A DNA stretch of 64,000 nt from Cytophagales bacterium (GCA_017303795.1 JAFLBR010000018.1:1-64000); one strand, 5' to 3'. Shown: positions 6,876 to 14,654, numbered from the stretch's first letter. Program-made: numbers and translations. The notes: generated by a model from the sequence alone, not told the origin.

Positions 6876-9482
6876 ATGAAGCAGATAAGGCCACCAGCAA
6901 CTGCACAGAAATTCTTACAACGCGTGTTGCGTAACGAATTGGCCGAAGAAATTCAGGGCGACCTAGAAGAGAAATTTTATGAAGCGTGTAAAAACCAATC
7001 CGCTTTTCGTGCAAAGCTGAATTACTGGTATCAGGTTGTTAACTACCTGCGACCGTTTGCTATTAAGAAACTTAAAACGAATCCCTCTAACACTGGCGAT
7101 ATGCTACAATCGTATTTAAAAATTGGTTGGCGAAATCTGTTTCGCAATTCCACTTACTCCATAATAAATATCACCGGACTGGCGCTGGGCATGGCCGTGG
7201 CTTTGCTTATTGGCTTGTGGGTATTTGACGAATTGAGTTTCAATACATCATTTAAAAATTATAATCGCATTGCAGCTGTTTATCATCATATTGAATTTGG
7301 TGAGGACAAACTTACCATTGGTGATGCACCCGTGCCTTTAGGTACTGAATTAAAAACAACCGTAGCAGAGTTTGATGAAGTAGTAATCGCCACGTGGCAG
7401 AAGGAACATGTTGTAGATTTTGAAAACACACCCACCACCCTAAATGGTCTTTTTGTAGAACCCGCTTTTGCCGACTTGTTTTCGCTCGAAATGCACGCAG
7501 GCTCAGCGGCTGCCTTAAAAGAAATTCATGCGGTGTTACTTTCACAAAGCACAGCCGAAAAAATAATTGGAACGGATGCGGTTGGAAAAACCATTCGCTT
7601 AAACAACCGCGATAATGTGGTAGTGGCGGGTGTGTACAAAGATTTTCCCAATAATTCTGAGTTTGCTAACATTCAAATGTTGTTGCCCTTTAATTACTAT
7701 GTAGCTATGAGCGAAACTACCCAGCAACAATTAACCAACTGGGAAGATCTCAACTTTCAATGCTTTGTGTTGTTGAATGAAACGGCTTCGCTGGCAGTTG
7801 CAGAGTCAAAGATTAAAAATCTGCTTAACTCAAAAGGGTCCGATGATCTGAAAGCAATTAAACCCGAAGGTCTGCTATTACCGATGTCGCGTTGGCATTT
7901 ATACAACGAATATAAAAACGGTGTACCTATCGAAACGAAAGCAAACCTGATCTGGATGTTCGGTTCAGTAGGTGTATTTGTGCTATTACTGGCTTGCATC
8001 AATTTTATGAACCTGAGCACGGCACGTAGCGAAAGACGCGCACGGGAAGTAGGAGTGCGCAAAGTAATGGGCTCAGTTCGCAGCCAGTTGGTGAATCAGT
8101 TTCTGAGTGAATCGTTGTTGGTAGTGGTAGCTGCGTTTGTTATTTCCATGCTGTTGGTTTGGATATGTTTGCCGTGGTTCAACACCTTAACAGTAAAACA
8201 GATTACACTTCCGTGGAATAATTTATATTTCATAACGGCAACATTTCTCTTCATTATAACCACCAGTTTGCTGGCAGGTAGTTATCCTGCGTTTTATCTG
8301 TCGGGTTTTAATCCCGTAAAGGTTTTGAAGGGAACATTTAAAGTAGGTAAATGGGTAAAGCGCCCGCGGCAAGTGTTGGTTGTATTTCAATTCAGTGTGT
8401 CTGTTATTCTGGTACTTTGTACGGGTGTGGTGTTTCAGCAGTTGCAACATGCCAAAAACCGACCCGTTGGTTTTTTGCGCGAAGGCGTTTTCTTTGTTAC
8501 CATTCGTACGCAAGATCTTTCGCTTACCAATTATAATTCATTACGTGCCGATGTACTCGCCACGGGCCATATACAAAACATGGCTAAGTCTTATTTTCCG
8601 ATTACAGGCTCTATGGCAGCCGATGCTTCCATTACCTGGGATGGTAAAGATCCAGCCTCTCGTCCTTTAATTGCATTGAACAGTTGCTCGCATGATTTTC
8701 CCTCAACCAATGGATTTGAGTTTGTAGCTGGTCGCGATTTTTCACGTGAGTATAGTACCGATTCTACTGCGGTGGTTGTAAACGAAATGGCCGCAAAAAT
8801 TTTTGGTGATGATGTCATCGGCAAGAAGATAAGATTTGCCAGTGGCATAGAGCGCGAAATTGTTGGTGTGATTAAAGATCAGATTCGATGGTCGCCATTC
8901 ACTAACCAATCGCCACACATGTATTATGTAAAGTATGAAGAATATGGAACACTCACCTTTCGGTTGGCTGAGGGCGCATCTGCGCAAGCGGCATTGGCCA
9001 GTGTAAAAGAGATTATTAAAAAATACGATCAGGCCGCACCTTTCGAATACAAGTTTGTGAATGAAGATTACAACCGACTGTTTAATCATGAAGAACGAAT
9101 TGGAAAGCTGGCAACCATTTTTGCTTCGCTTGCTATCATCATTAGCGGTATTGGGTTATTGGGACTTTCGGCTTTTGCCGCCAGTCAGCGTACCAAAGAG
9201 ATTGGTATTCGTAAAGTGTTGGGCGCATCAGTGTTTCAAATCTGGCAACTGCTGTCGCAGGATTTTTTGAAATTGATTTTAATTGCGTTGCTGGTGGCCT
9301 TGCCATTGGGGTATTACCTGGCACATAACTGGTTACTTCAATATGAATATCGAACAGAGCTATCGTGGGGATTATTTGTGGTGGTGGCTATTGCGGCTGT
9401 GGTGTTAATGTTGGTTTCCATCAGCCATCAATCGCTAAAAGCTGCCAATAGCAATCCGGTTAATACACTTAAAACGGAATAA
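6876..9482 (+). CDS. MacB/FtsX-type permease with N-terminal prefix domain (copy 3)
   Basis: This third tandem paralog (868 residues) starts two bases after the previous stop. It again carries the prefix motif (LAEEIQGDLEEKFY), a transmembrane helix near residue 105, a MacB-like extracytoplasmic domain, an FtsX block marked by RAREVGVRKVMGS, a second extracytoplasmic domain and a final FtsX block with RTKEIGIRKVLGA. The extracytoplasmic domains differ clearly from those of copies 1 and 2 while the prefix and coupling motifs stay nearly constant. This suggests different ligands or partners but a common cytoplasmic partner. That partner, probably an ATPase, would have to be encoded elsewhere. 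Confidence 0.87.
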   Translation: MKQIRPPATAQKFLQRVLRNELAEEIQGDLEEKFYEACKNQSAFRAKLNYWYQVVNYLRPFAIKKLKTNPSNTGDMLQSYLKIGWRNLFRNSTYSIINITGLALGMAVALLIGLWVFDELSFNTSFKNYNRIAAVYHHIEFGEDKLTIGDAPVPLGTELKTTVAEFDEVVIATWQKEHVVDFENTPTTLNGLFVEPAFADLFSLEMHAGSAAALKEIHAVLLSQSTAEKIIGTDAVGKTIRLNNRDNVVVAGVYKDFPNNSEFANIQMLLPFNYYVAMSETTQQQLTNWEDLNFQCFVLLNETASLAVAESKIKNLLNSKGSDDLKAIKPEGLLLPMSRWHLYNEYKNGVPIETKANLIWMFGSVGVFVLLLACINFMNLSTARSERRAREVGVRKVMGSVRSQLVNQFLSESLLVVVAAFVISMLLVWICLPWFNTLTVKQITLPWNNLYFITATFLFIITTSLLAGSYPAFYLSGFNPVKVLKGTFKVGKWVKRPRQVLVVFQFSVSVILVLCTGVVFQQLQHAKNRPVGFLREGVFFVTIRTQDLSLTNYNSLRADVLATGHIQNMAKSYFPITGSMAADASITWDGKDPASRPLIALNSCSHDFPSTNGFEFVAGRDFSREYSTDSTAVVVNEMAAKIFGDDVIGKKIRFASGIEREIVGVIKDQIRWSPFTNQSPHMYYVKYEEYGTLTFRLAEGASAQAALASVKEIIKKYDQAAPFEYKFVNEDYNRLFNHEERIGKLATIFASLAIIISGIGLLGLSAFAASQRTKEIGIRKVLGASVFQIWQLLSQDFLKLILIALLVALPLGYYLAHNWLLQYEYRTELSWGLFVVVAIAAVVLMLVSISHQSLKAANSNPVNTLKTE

Positions 9483-9490
9483 CAACTCCT

Positions 9491-9781
9491 GGTTTGTGTC
9501 CTTTCCGCCATGTTTTGTGTCCTCACAAACCATTTTAATTTTTTATCACCTGTATATCGAGGCGTCAAGACGGCTATAAGCTTTAGCAGCAGGCCGTCAG
9601 ACGCCTAACCCTTGGCACAAAAACTTTTCCGCCATGGTTTGTGTCCCCACCATCTTAAATCTCTGCCATGGTTTGTGTCCTCACAAACCATTTTAAACAC
9701 CTGTAATTATTCCACCAGTTGTGTTACTAATTCCCTGAAAGAATTTTCAGATGTCAAGACAGCCATCAGGCGCCTATCAAC
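9491..9781. repeat. Cluster of related short palindromic repeats in a 317-bp spacer
   Basis: The gap between the permease cluster and lepB is filled with repeats. TTTGTGTCC occurs four times between 9493 and 9680. A hairpin with 9-bp arms occurs twice: 9511-9532 with one mismatch, and 9669-9690 perfect with a TCCT loop. Each copy is followed by CATTTTAA or ATTTTAA and then CACCTGTA. A second nested palindrome has arms at 9560-9574 and 9593-9606, and a degenerate partner lies at 9751-9781. The arrangement suggests a duplicated module. No gene is supported here. Confidence 0.7.
9511..9546 (+). terminator. Hairpin followed by a T-rich run after the permease operon
   Basis: The arms 9511-9519 and 9524-9532 (one mismatch, 4-nt loop) are followed by TTTTAATTTTTT. 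This is the likeliest intrinsic terminator for the permease operon, 28 bp after its last stop codon. It is also one unit of the repeat cluster, so the role in termination is inferred. Confidence 0.4.
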
Positions 9782-9799
9782 AAAACAAATTTTAACCCG

Positions 9800-10897
9800 A
9801 TGCAATCAAAACCCACCATTAAAAAAACCAAGTTTCAGGAATGGCGCGAATCTATTGTGTTTGCCGTAGTAGTGGCAACGCTGTTCCGTTGGTCGCTGGC
9901 CGAAGCATTTGTAATTCCAACCAGCTCCATGGAAAACTCTATGCTGGTGGGCGACTATTTATGGGTAAGTAAAATTCATTATGGATCGCGCACGCCACGC
10001 ACACCTTTGCAAGTTCCATTGACGCATCAAAAAATCTGGGGCACCGAAATTCCTTCTTACTTAGATTGGATTGAGTTGCCTTCATATCGCTTGCCCGGTT
10101 TGCGCAAAGTAAAACGCGGTGAGCCGGTTGTATTTAATACACCCAAAGATTTACTTGATCCAACCGAAAGACCGGTTGATCTGAAAACATATCTCGTAAA
10201 ACGATGTGTAGCTATTGGTGGCGATGTGGTTCAGATTAAAGATCAACAAGTTTATATCAATGGCGAAGCGATGATAAATCCAGCCGGTATGAAATTCCGG
10301 TATCAGGTAATTACCAAAGAAGAATTGCAGCCGCGGGCGCTTGATCAATTGGGTTTAGATAGTGAAGACTTTTGGTTTTTGGGCAAAACCAATGATGGCA
10401 AAGCCGTGTACAGCATGTTGCTTACGCAAGAACAATTAGGGGCTGTGAATACTGCACCCTATAAAGTTTCAGTAGAATCGGCTTCGGATGATAAAGGTGG
10501 CTTTCCGCTTTATCCTGCTATGATGAATGACAAGTGGACATTAAACAACTATGGCCCGCTTACTATTCCGCAAAAGGGAATGACGATTGCCATTAACGAT
10601 TCTACTTTAAATTTCTATGGTGAGTTTATTGAGAAGTATGAAGGGCATAAAGCAGTAAAAATCGCTAATGCACAATTAGAGATTGATGGAAAGCAAGTGA
10701 GCAACTATACCTTTCAGCAAGACTATTATTTTATGATGGGCGATAGCCGCGACAATTCTATCGACTCGCGCTATTGGGGTTTAGTACCCGAAGATCATAT
10801 TCTGGGCAAGCCGTTGTTTATCTGGCTATCGATAAACAAAGATGGTAAGTGGTTGGATAAAGTGAGATGGGCGCGATTGGGTAAAGTGATTGAGTAA
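9800..10897 (+). CDS. lepB: Signal peptidase I
   Basis: This is a 365-residue type I signal peptidase, the membrane protease that removes signal peptides from exported proteins. One transmembrane segment spans about residues 18-37. It is followed by the box with the catalytic Ser43 (PTSSMENSM), the general-base Lys134 (YLVKRCVAIGGD), and the conserved GDSRDNSIDSRYWG box near 315. The long insert between the Lys region and the final box, giving a protein longer than the E. coli enzyme (324 residues), is usual in Bacteroidota. The ATG at 9800 places the membrane anchor correctly. It appears to be transcribed alone after a repeat-filled spacer. Confidence 0.95.
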   Translation: MQSKPTIKKTKFQEWRESIVFAVVVATLFRWSLAEAFVIPTSSMENSMLVGDYLWVSKIHYGSRTPRTPLQVPLTHQKIWGTEIPSYLDWIELPSYRLPGLRKVKRGEPVVFNTPKDLLDPTERPVDLKTYLVKRCVAIGGDVVQIKDQQVYINGEAMINPAGMKFRYQVITKEELQPRALDQLGLDSEDFWFLGKTNDGKAVYSMLLTQEQLGAVNTAPYKVSVESASDDKGGFPLYPAMMNDKWTLNNYGPLTIPQKGMTIAINDSTLNFYGEFIEKYEGHKAVKIANAQLEIDGKQVSNYTFQQDYYFMMGDSRDNSIDSRYWGLVPEDHILGKPLFIWLSINKDGKWLDKVRWARLGKVIE

Positions 10898-10913
10898 GTT
10901 TTTACAGCAGAGA

Positions 10914-11021
10914 AACGTAAGTCCCAGCTTAGCGAAACTTTGTGATCCTTTGAGTGCTTTGTGCGATAACCTCTTCTTGAATGTTGCAATGGGTTTATCA
11001 CAAAGCTACACAGAGGTTATC
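10914..11021. repeat. CTTTG-periodic intergenic repeat ending in a 10-bp inverted repeat
   Basis: The spacer after lepB contains repeated CTTTG/CTTTGTG words (CGTAAG...CTTAGCG...CTTTGTGATCCTTTGAGTGCTTTGTG). It is closed by a perfect 10-bp inverted repeat, GATAACCTCT at 10965-10974 and AGAGGTTATC at 11012-11021. It resembles the element at 11693-11729 on the other side of the next gene. Confidence 0.5.
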
Positions 11022-11642
11022 TTAAGCTTTCACAATCTTCAAAATCCCCATCCTATTTATAATCCATTCCGCTACTAATAAATTCGGCACCCAACATAAC
11101 CACGCAATTACCCGATACGCTTCAATAAAATCGAATTGAGCAATTTGCCCGAGCGGAATATAAATGCGCAACGTTACCGCGGCCCATGTAAGCGCATAGC
11201 TGCGTATCATCCATGCCTGATGTTGATTGATTTGTTTTTGTCGGATTGCAAGAAAAGCTTTTGTGGTTGTATAAATCCAGATCACCGCCAATCCACCAAA
11301 GCCAAAGCCAGCAATCCAACCACCGGTGGCATGAAAAGAAAGGTAAAGCGCAGCACTACCACTCAATAAACAAACCGCTACATAAACCTTACCCAATAAC
11401 CGATGTGTGCTTAAATATTTTTGCCTTAGTCTTGAACTAAACTGCGACCAACCGATAAGCAAAGCAACCCCACCAAAAAAGATGTGTTGATAAAATAAAA
11501 TGTTCCAGAGTTGACTGGCCAGCAACGCATCCGGCTTTGATTCCAATAATCCGAAACGCCCTTCTATGAGTAAGTATATCACAGGATACAATCCTACACC
11601 AATAGAGAAGAAGGCAAACAAAATCCAGTTGAGGGTTTTCAT
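11022..11642 (-). CDS. DUF2306 family integral membrane protein
   Basis: This 206-residue protein is almost wholly hydrophobic, with about six predicted transmembrane segments. The pattern WSQFSSRLRQKYLSTHRLLGKVYV, followed later by NQHQAWMIRSYALTWAAVTLRIYIPL, matches the DUF2306 family. In that family conserved His and Arg residues near the membrane edges suggest a haem- or quinone-related or redox role, but none is established. It lies alone on the minus strand, flanked on both sides by CTTTG-type repeats. The start ATG at 11642 is followed directly by a hydrophobic segment. Function unknown. Confidence 0.75.
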   Translation of the reverse strand: MKTLNWILFAFFSIGVGLYPVIYLLIEGRFGLLESKPDALLASQLWNILFYQHIFFGGVALLIGWSQFSSRLRQKYLSTHRLLGKVYVAVCLLSGSAALYLSFHATGGWIAGFGFGGLAVIWIYTTTKAFLAIRQKQINQHQAWMIRSYALTWAAVTLRIYIPLGQIAQFDFIEAYRVIAWLCWVPNLLVAEWIINRMGILKIVKA

Positions 11643-11692
11643 GCGTTATTCAGCTTGAGGAGATTCAAGAATTTAAATTAAGATAAATCAAA

Positions 11693-11729
11693 CGTAAACT
11701 TAGCGTCCTTTGCGCCTTTGCGTGAAAGA
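11693..11729. repeat. CTTTGCG-type intergenic repeat
   Basis: The words CTTAGCGTCC, TTTGCGCC and TTTGCGTGAAA follow each other in a 6-7-nt rhythm, ending at a small CGTGA/TCACG inverted repeat. The element sits five bases after the stop codon of the minus-strand gene that follows. It is related to the repeat at 10914-11021. Confidence 0.45.
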
Positions 11730-11733
11730 ATTC

Positions 11734-12960
11734 TCACGTCTTTTGCTTTTTCTTTTTGGCAGATGGAAACAACACATTGTTAAGAATTAATCTATAACCC
11801 GGTGAATGCGGATGCATGGATAAATCTGTATTCGCTCTGCGCCAGCCGGGCATTCCTTCCGGATCGTGCCCGCTATAATATGTCCAATGGCCGCGACCCA
11901 GCTCGCCATACAAATAACGGGTACGGCCTGCATTTCTGTTTTCGCCCAACACCCATGCATTTGGTTTTACAAGTGCTGCGTTGAATGAAGAAGTTTGTCC
12001 GTTGAATTCTTTAATAACATGCTCATGATTCTGCGTAAGCAAAGAAGGCACTATATCCCACTTGGCCGAAAACTGAAATAACTGAAAGTAAGATGAACCA
12101 GGTTGAAAAGATTCAGGACCGTTTGCATTAATGTCAGAAAACCTACGACTGGCAGCAGGCTCAAGTGTAAAATTTTCAAAGGCCAGGGTTTTGGAATAAT
12201 CCAGAGCAGCGTCATCATCGCCACTTAAATCCTTAAACGAAATGCCCGAGCCTTCTGCGGCAAGCGCAATGTCAAACGTTTCGGCTCCCGAACACATCGC
12301 AAACAGATAACCACCACCGGCAGTAAAACCTTTAATACGTTTAGCCACGGCTAACTTCATATCGGTTACCGATGCAAAGCCTAACCGGATAGCCGTTTCC
12401 TCTTGAATTTTTGCTTGTATAATAGCCGACTCCCTGCGTAAAAATCTTCCGTGTTGGCCGGTAAAATCTTCATGATGTAAATGCAGCCAATCAAACTTTG
12501 CCAACTCGTCTTTCAAAATTTCTTCATCGTAAAGAATGGTGTAGGGAATCTCGGCATAATCCAATACCAGAATTACGGCATCGGTCTCGTCATTAATCAA
12601 TTCGTTTTTGGGTGAGTACACCGCTACGCGCGGAGCCGTTTCCAATCGCACCACATTCAGGTTTACATCGGGCCGGGCTATTTCGGTTAAGATACCGTTT
12701 GCTTTAGCCGATGAAATTAACTCAAAGGAGATACCGCGCACTTTGCATTCGGTTAATACCTCATTATTGAAGGGAATCAGAAAACTTCCACCACGATAAT
12801 TTAATAACCAATCTACGGGTTGCCCGATGGAAAGCGTATGAAAAGCAAGGCCATAAGCTTTCAGGTGGTCACGCTGACTTTCGTCCATCGGTATAAAGAT
12901 GGAATTGGCATAAGTAACTTGTGCCACGATGATTAATGCAATAACCCACCACCGTTTCAT
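11734..12960 (-). CDS. Secreted conserved protein (family often labelled asparagine synthetase B)
   Basis: This 408-residue protein has an N-terminal signal peptide ending near TYANS, followed by the strongly family-typical start IFIPMDESQRDHLKAYG and LNYRGGSFLIP. I associate this family in Bacteroidota with the propagated name asparagine synthetase B. It lacks the N-terminal Cys nucleophile of true AsnB glutaminase domains and shows no ATP-pyrophosphatase motif. Features visible are DWLHLHHEDFTGQ near 155 and an AMCSGAETFDIALA segment near 220 that resembles a glutamine-amidotransferase-like nucleophile elbow. The true function is unknown. It reads away from arfB; the 112-bp gap has a promoter for arfB only. 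Confidence 0.65.
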   Translation of the reverse strand: MKRWWVIALIIVAQVTYANSIFIPMDESQRDHLKAYGLAFHTLSIGQPVDWLLNYRGGSFLIPFNNEVLTECKVRGISFELISSAKANGILTEIARPDVNLNVVRLETAPRVAVYSPKNELINDETDAVILVLDYAEIPYTILYDEEILKDELAKFDWLHLHHEDFTGQHGRFLRRESAIIQAKIQEETAIRLGFASVTDMKLAVAKRIKGFTAGGGYLFAMCSGAETFDIALAAEGSGISFKDLSGDDDAALDYSKTLAFENFTLEPAASRRFSDINANGPESFQPGSSYFQLFQFSAKWDIVPSLLTQNHEHVIKEFNGQTSSFNAALVKPNAWVLGENRNAGRTRYLYGELGRGHWTYYSGHDPEGMPGWRRANTDLSMHPHSPGYRLILNNVLFPSAKKKKQKT

Positions 12961-13024
12961 TTTCTGAATGTCCGGTTTTTCTAGGTGAATAACAACTGAA
13001 TTTTTTTAGAAAGACTTCATCTCC

Positions 13025-13056
13025 TTTGGAGCGGGGCAAGGGGTAAGGTATTTTTG
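13025..13056 (+). promoter_or_regulatory. Bacteroidota sigma-A promoter for arfB
   Basis: TTTG at 13025-13028 and TATTTTTG at 13049-13056 are separated by 20 bp, matching the TTTG / TAnnTTTG consensus of Bacteroidota primary sigma promoters. The ATG at 13073 is 17 bp downstream, giving a leader of about 10 nt. Confidence 0.65.
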
Positions 13057-13072
13057 AATTAATCTTTAGTGT

Positions 13073-13486
13073 ATGCCCGTTAACGTTTCGCAATTAATTG
13101 ATCAGATAAAACCAGAGTTTGTGTTTGCAGCTTCGCGCAGCAGTGGGCCCGGAGGCCAAAATGTAAACAAGGTAAACTCGCGCATAACACTTTCGTGGAA
13201 GGTGAGTGAATCGACACTTGCGCCTGAAGTGAAAGAAGTGATTTTGAAGAAACTTCATTCGCGCATTACTGCGGATGGCGAGTTGCAGATAACGGTACAG
13301 GAGAGTCGATCGCAATTGCAAAACAAAGAAGCTACTATACAAAAGCTGCATGAGTTACTAAGTAAAGCCTTTGCACCACGCAAAGTGCGCAAGCCCACCA
13401 AACCGGGCAAAGTAGCTAAGCAAGCCCGCCTGCAAACAAAGAAACAAAACTCTGAAAAGAAGAAATGGCGGCAGAAACCTGAATAG
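13073..13486 (+). CDS. arfB: Alternative ribosome-rescue factor ArfB (class I release-factor-like)
   Basis: This 137-residue protein carries the peptidyl-tRNA hydrolysis motif SSGPGGQNVNKVNSRI with the GGQ loop at about residues 26-28, near the N-terminus as in ArfB. It ends with a basic, Lys/Arg-rich tail that enters the mRNA channel of stalled ribosomes. The stop-codon-recognition domain of true release factors is absent. Length and layout match the ArfB/YaeJ family (about 140 residues). It has its own promoter and is followed by a palindromic repeat and then two small genes of possible translation or envelope function. Confidence 0.93.
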   Translation: MPVNVSQLIDQIKPEFVFAASRSSGPGGQNVNKVNSRITLSWKVSESTLAPEVKEVILKKLHSRITADGELQITVQESRSQLQNKEATIQKLHELLSKAFAPRKVRKPTKPGKVAKQARLQTKKQNSEKKKWRQKPE

Positions 13487-13489
13487 GTT

Positions 13490-13584
13490 ACTGGTCTCTG
13501 GCCACTGGTTACTGGTTTGATTGGAGTAGTTTATTAAGTTGGGACTATTTACCAGAGACCAGAAACCAGCGACTAGCAACCAGT
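13490..13584. repeat. Palindromic tract built from ACTGGT / ACCAGT words
   Basis: The left half carries three copies of ACTGGT-type words (TTACTGGTCTCTGGCC, then TTACTGGTTT). The right half carries the complementary words ACCAGAGACC, AGAAACCAG and GCAACCAGT. GGTCTCTGG at 13493-13501 pairs exactly with CCAGAGACC at 13552-13560. The element fills the gap between arfB and the next gene and could form a long imperfect hairpin. Confidence 0.6.
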
Positions 13585-13599
13585 TTAAGGAGAACAAAC

Positions 13600-13607
13600 T
13601 ATATTTG
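13600..13607 (+). promoter_or_regulatory. Promoter -7 element TATATTTG
   Basis: This TAnnTTTG element ends 24 bp before the ATG at 13632. No convincing -33 TTTG is seen at the expected distance; the palindromic repeat occupies that position. Confidence 0.45.
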
Positions 13608-13631
13608 CGCCCAGAAATTTAGCCTGAACTT

Positions 13632-14354
13632 ATGCGCCTCGGACAATTAGCCCGAAAACTTTCGGTAAGACCGTCTCAGATTGTAGATATACTGGCCAAA
13701 CACCAGCAATTTTTAGAAGACGGATCGAACGCCAAACTAACGGATGATTTGGTAAAACAGATTGTACTACACTTTGCACCCGATCGCCTTTCTGAAATTA
13801 TGGCCGTGCAAACGCAGGAAGAACCCGAGCCACAGCCACAACCGGAAACAGTTGTCGCCGAAATTGCAGTGGAAAAGATTGAGCTGCAACCCGAAGTTGT
13901 TGTGGAGGCAAAGCCCGAACTTGCGGATGAGAGCGAAACCATTCGGGCGCCTAAAGTTGAATTGGCCGGATTAAAAGTGTTAGGCAAAATAGAACTACCC
14001 GCTCCGCGAAAAAAAGAAGAGCCGAAGGCTGAAGGTGAAAATCAGGCCGAACAAAAGCCGAAGCGCGAACCAAAAGATAGGCCAAGAAAGCCAGTAGAGC
14101 GTAACGAAAAACAATGGCGTAATCCTGTTGCTCAACAACGCGATGCTGAAGCTCGCGAAAAAGAAGAGCGCAGAAAGAAAGCATTGGAAGAAGAGAAAGA
14201 ACGCAAGCGCATCAATTACCTGAATAAGATTAAGACACAACCTGTAAAAGCTGCCCGTATTTATGATGAGGCTGACGAAGTACAGGTTGAACTAAAACCA
14301 GAACAAAAGCCACGCACGTGGGTGGGTAGGTTCTTAAAGTGGCTCAACACCTGA
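13632..14354 (+). CDS. IF2 N-domain-like protein with charged tail
   Basis: Residues 1-50 (MRLGQLARKLSVRPSQIVDIL, with NAKLTDDLVKQI further on) look like the small helical IF2 N-terminal domain found in initiation factor 2. The remaining about 190 residues are low-complexity, rich in Glu, Pro, Lys and Arg. They include a long Arg/Lys/Glu-rich probable coiled coil (about 150-205) and a conserved-looking end (KPRTWVGRFLKWLNT). No GTPase domain follows. The stop codon overlaps the ATG of the following zinc-ribbon gene (TGATG), implying coupled translation. The function is unknown; nucleic-acid or ribosome binding is a guess from the first domain. Confidence 0.65.
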   Translation: MRLGQLARKLSVRPSQIVDILAKHQQFLEDGSNAKLTDDLVKQIVLHFAPDRLSEIMAVQTQEEPEPQPQPETVVAEIAVEKIELQPEVVVEAKPELADESETIRAPKVELAGLKVLGKIELPAPRKKEEPKAEGENQAEQKPKREPKDRPRKPVERNEKQWRNPVAQQRDAEAREKEERRKKALEEEKERKRINYLNKIKTQPVKAARIYDEADEVQVELKPEQKPRTWVGRFLKWLNT

Positions 14355-14524
14355 TGAAGAAAAAAGAATGCCCTTCGTGTGCGATGGAGATTGAGGCTGG
14401 TTTAAAAACCTGTCCGATTTGTCAATATGAATTTCCGCAGCGCGATCCGGCCATTAAGTGGGTGGCCATAGTTTTAATCATTGCAATTTTGTTTGGGATA
14501 TTCTTTTTGAGAAGCTGGTTTTAA
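14354..14524 (+). CDS. Small zinc-ribbon, C-terminally membrane-anchored protein
   Basis: This 56-residue protein contains two CxxC knuckles (CPSCAMEIEAGLKTCPICQYEF), forming a rubredoxin-like zinc ribbon. A single transmembrane helix follows (VAIVLIIAILFGIFFL) with a short basic end. The ATG at 14354 overlaps the upstream stop as TGATG; an in-frame ATG at 14339 would only add five residues within the previous gene. Such tail-anchored zinc ribbons are common but uncharacterised. Coupling to the IF2-N-like gene suggests the two products act together. Confidence 0.7.
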   Translation: MKKKECPSCAMEIEAGLKTCPICQYEFPQRDPAIKWVAIVLIIAILFGIFFLRSWF

Positions 14525-14543
14525 ACTACGCTTCATTTGAAAT

Positions 14544-14654
14544 TTACTTCTCGGGTTTTAGTTTTCGGCCCAGCCCAAATACAATAGGTATTCCGAAAGG
14601 GAGAAAAATAAATACCAGCCATAAATTACTAGTGTCCAGAAAAATTGTTTGCAT
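14544..14654 (-). CDS. Possible 36-residue membrane peptide
   Basis: On the minus strand an ATG at 14654 opens a short frame ending with TAA at 14544-14546. The peptide has an amphipathic start (MQTIFLDTSN), one hydrophobic helix (LWLVFIFLPFGIPIVFG), and a basic end (GRKLKPEK), as expected of a small membrane protein with its positive end in the cytoplasm. It lies in the otherwise empty 242-bp gap between the zinc-ribbon gene and tonB. No ribosome-binding site or promoter is evident, so this could be chance. Confidence 0.25.
   Translation of the reverse strand: MQTIFLDTSNLWLVFIFLPFGIPIVFGLGRKLKPEK

Noticed and set aside
9491-9690. Possible CRISPR array because of repeated 9-mers
   Set aside because: Repeats are too short, spacing is irregular, there are no unique equal-length spacers and no cas genes in the window.
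9612-9869. 85-codon frame running through the repeat cluster into lepB
   Set aside because: It consists of translated palindromic repeats and a wrong frame of lepB; no protein features.
13490-13584. Possible integron- or phage-type attachment site
   Set aside because: No integrase or recombinase is near and the tract is simple ACTGGT/ACCAGT words.
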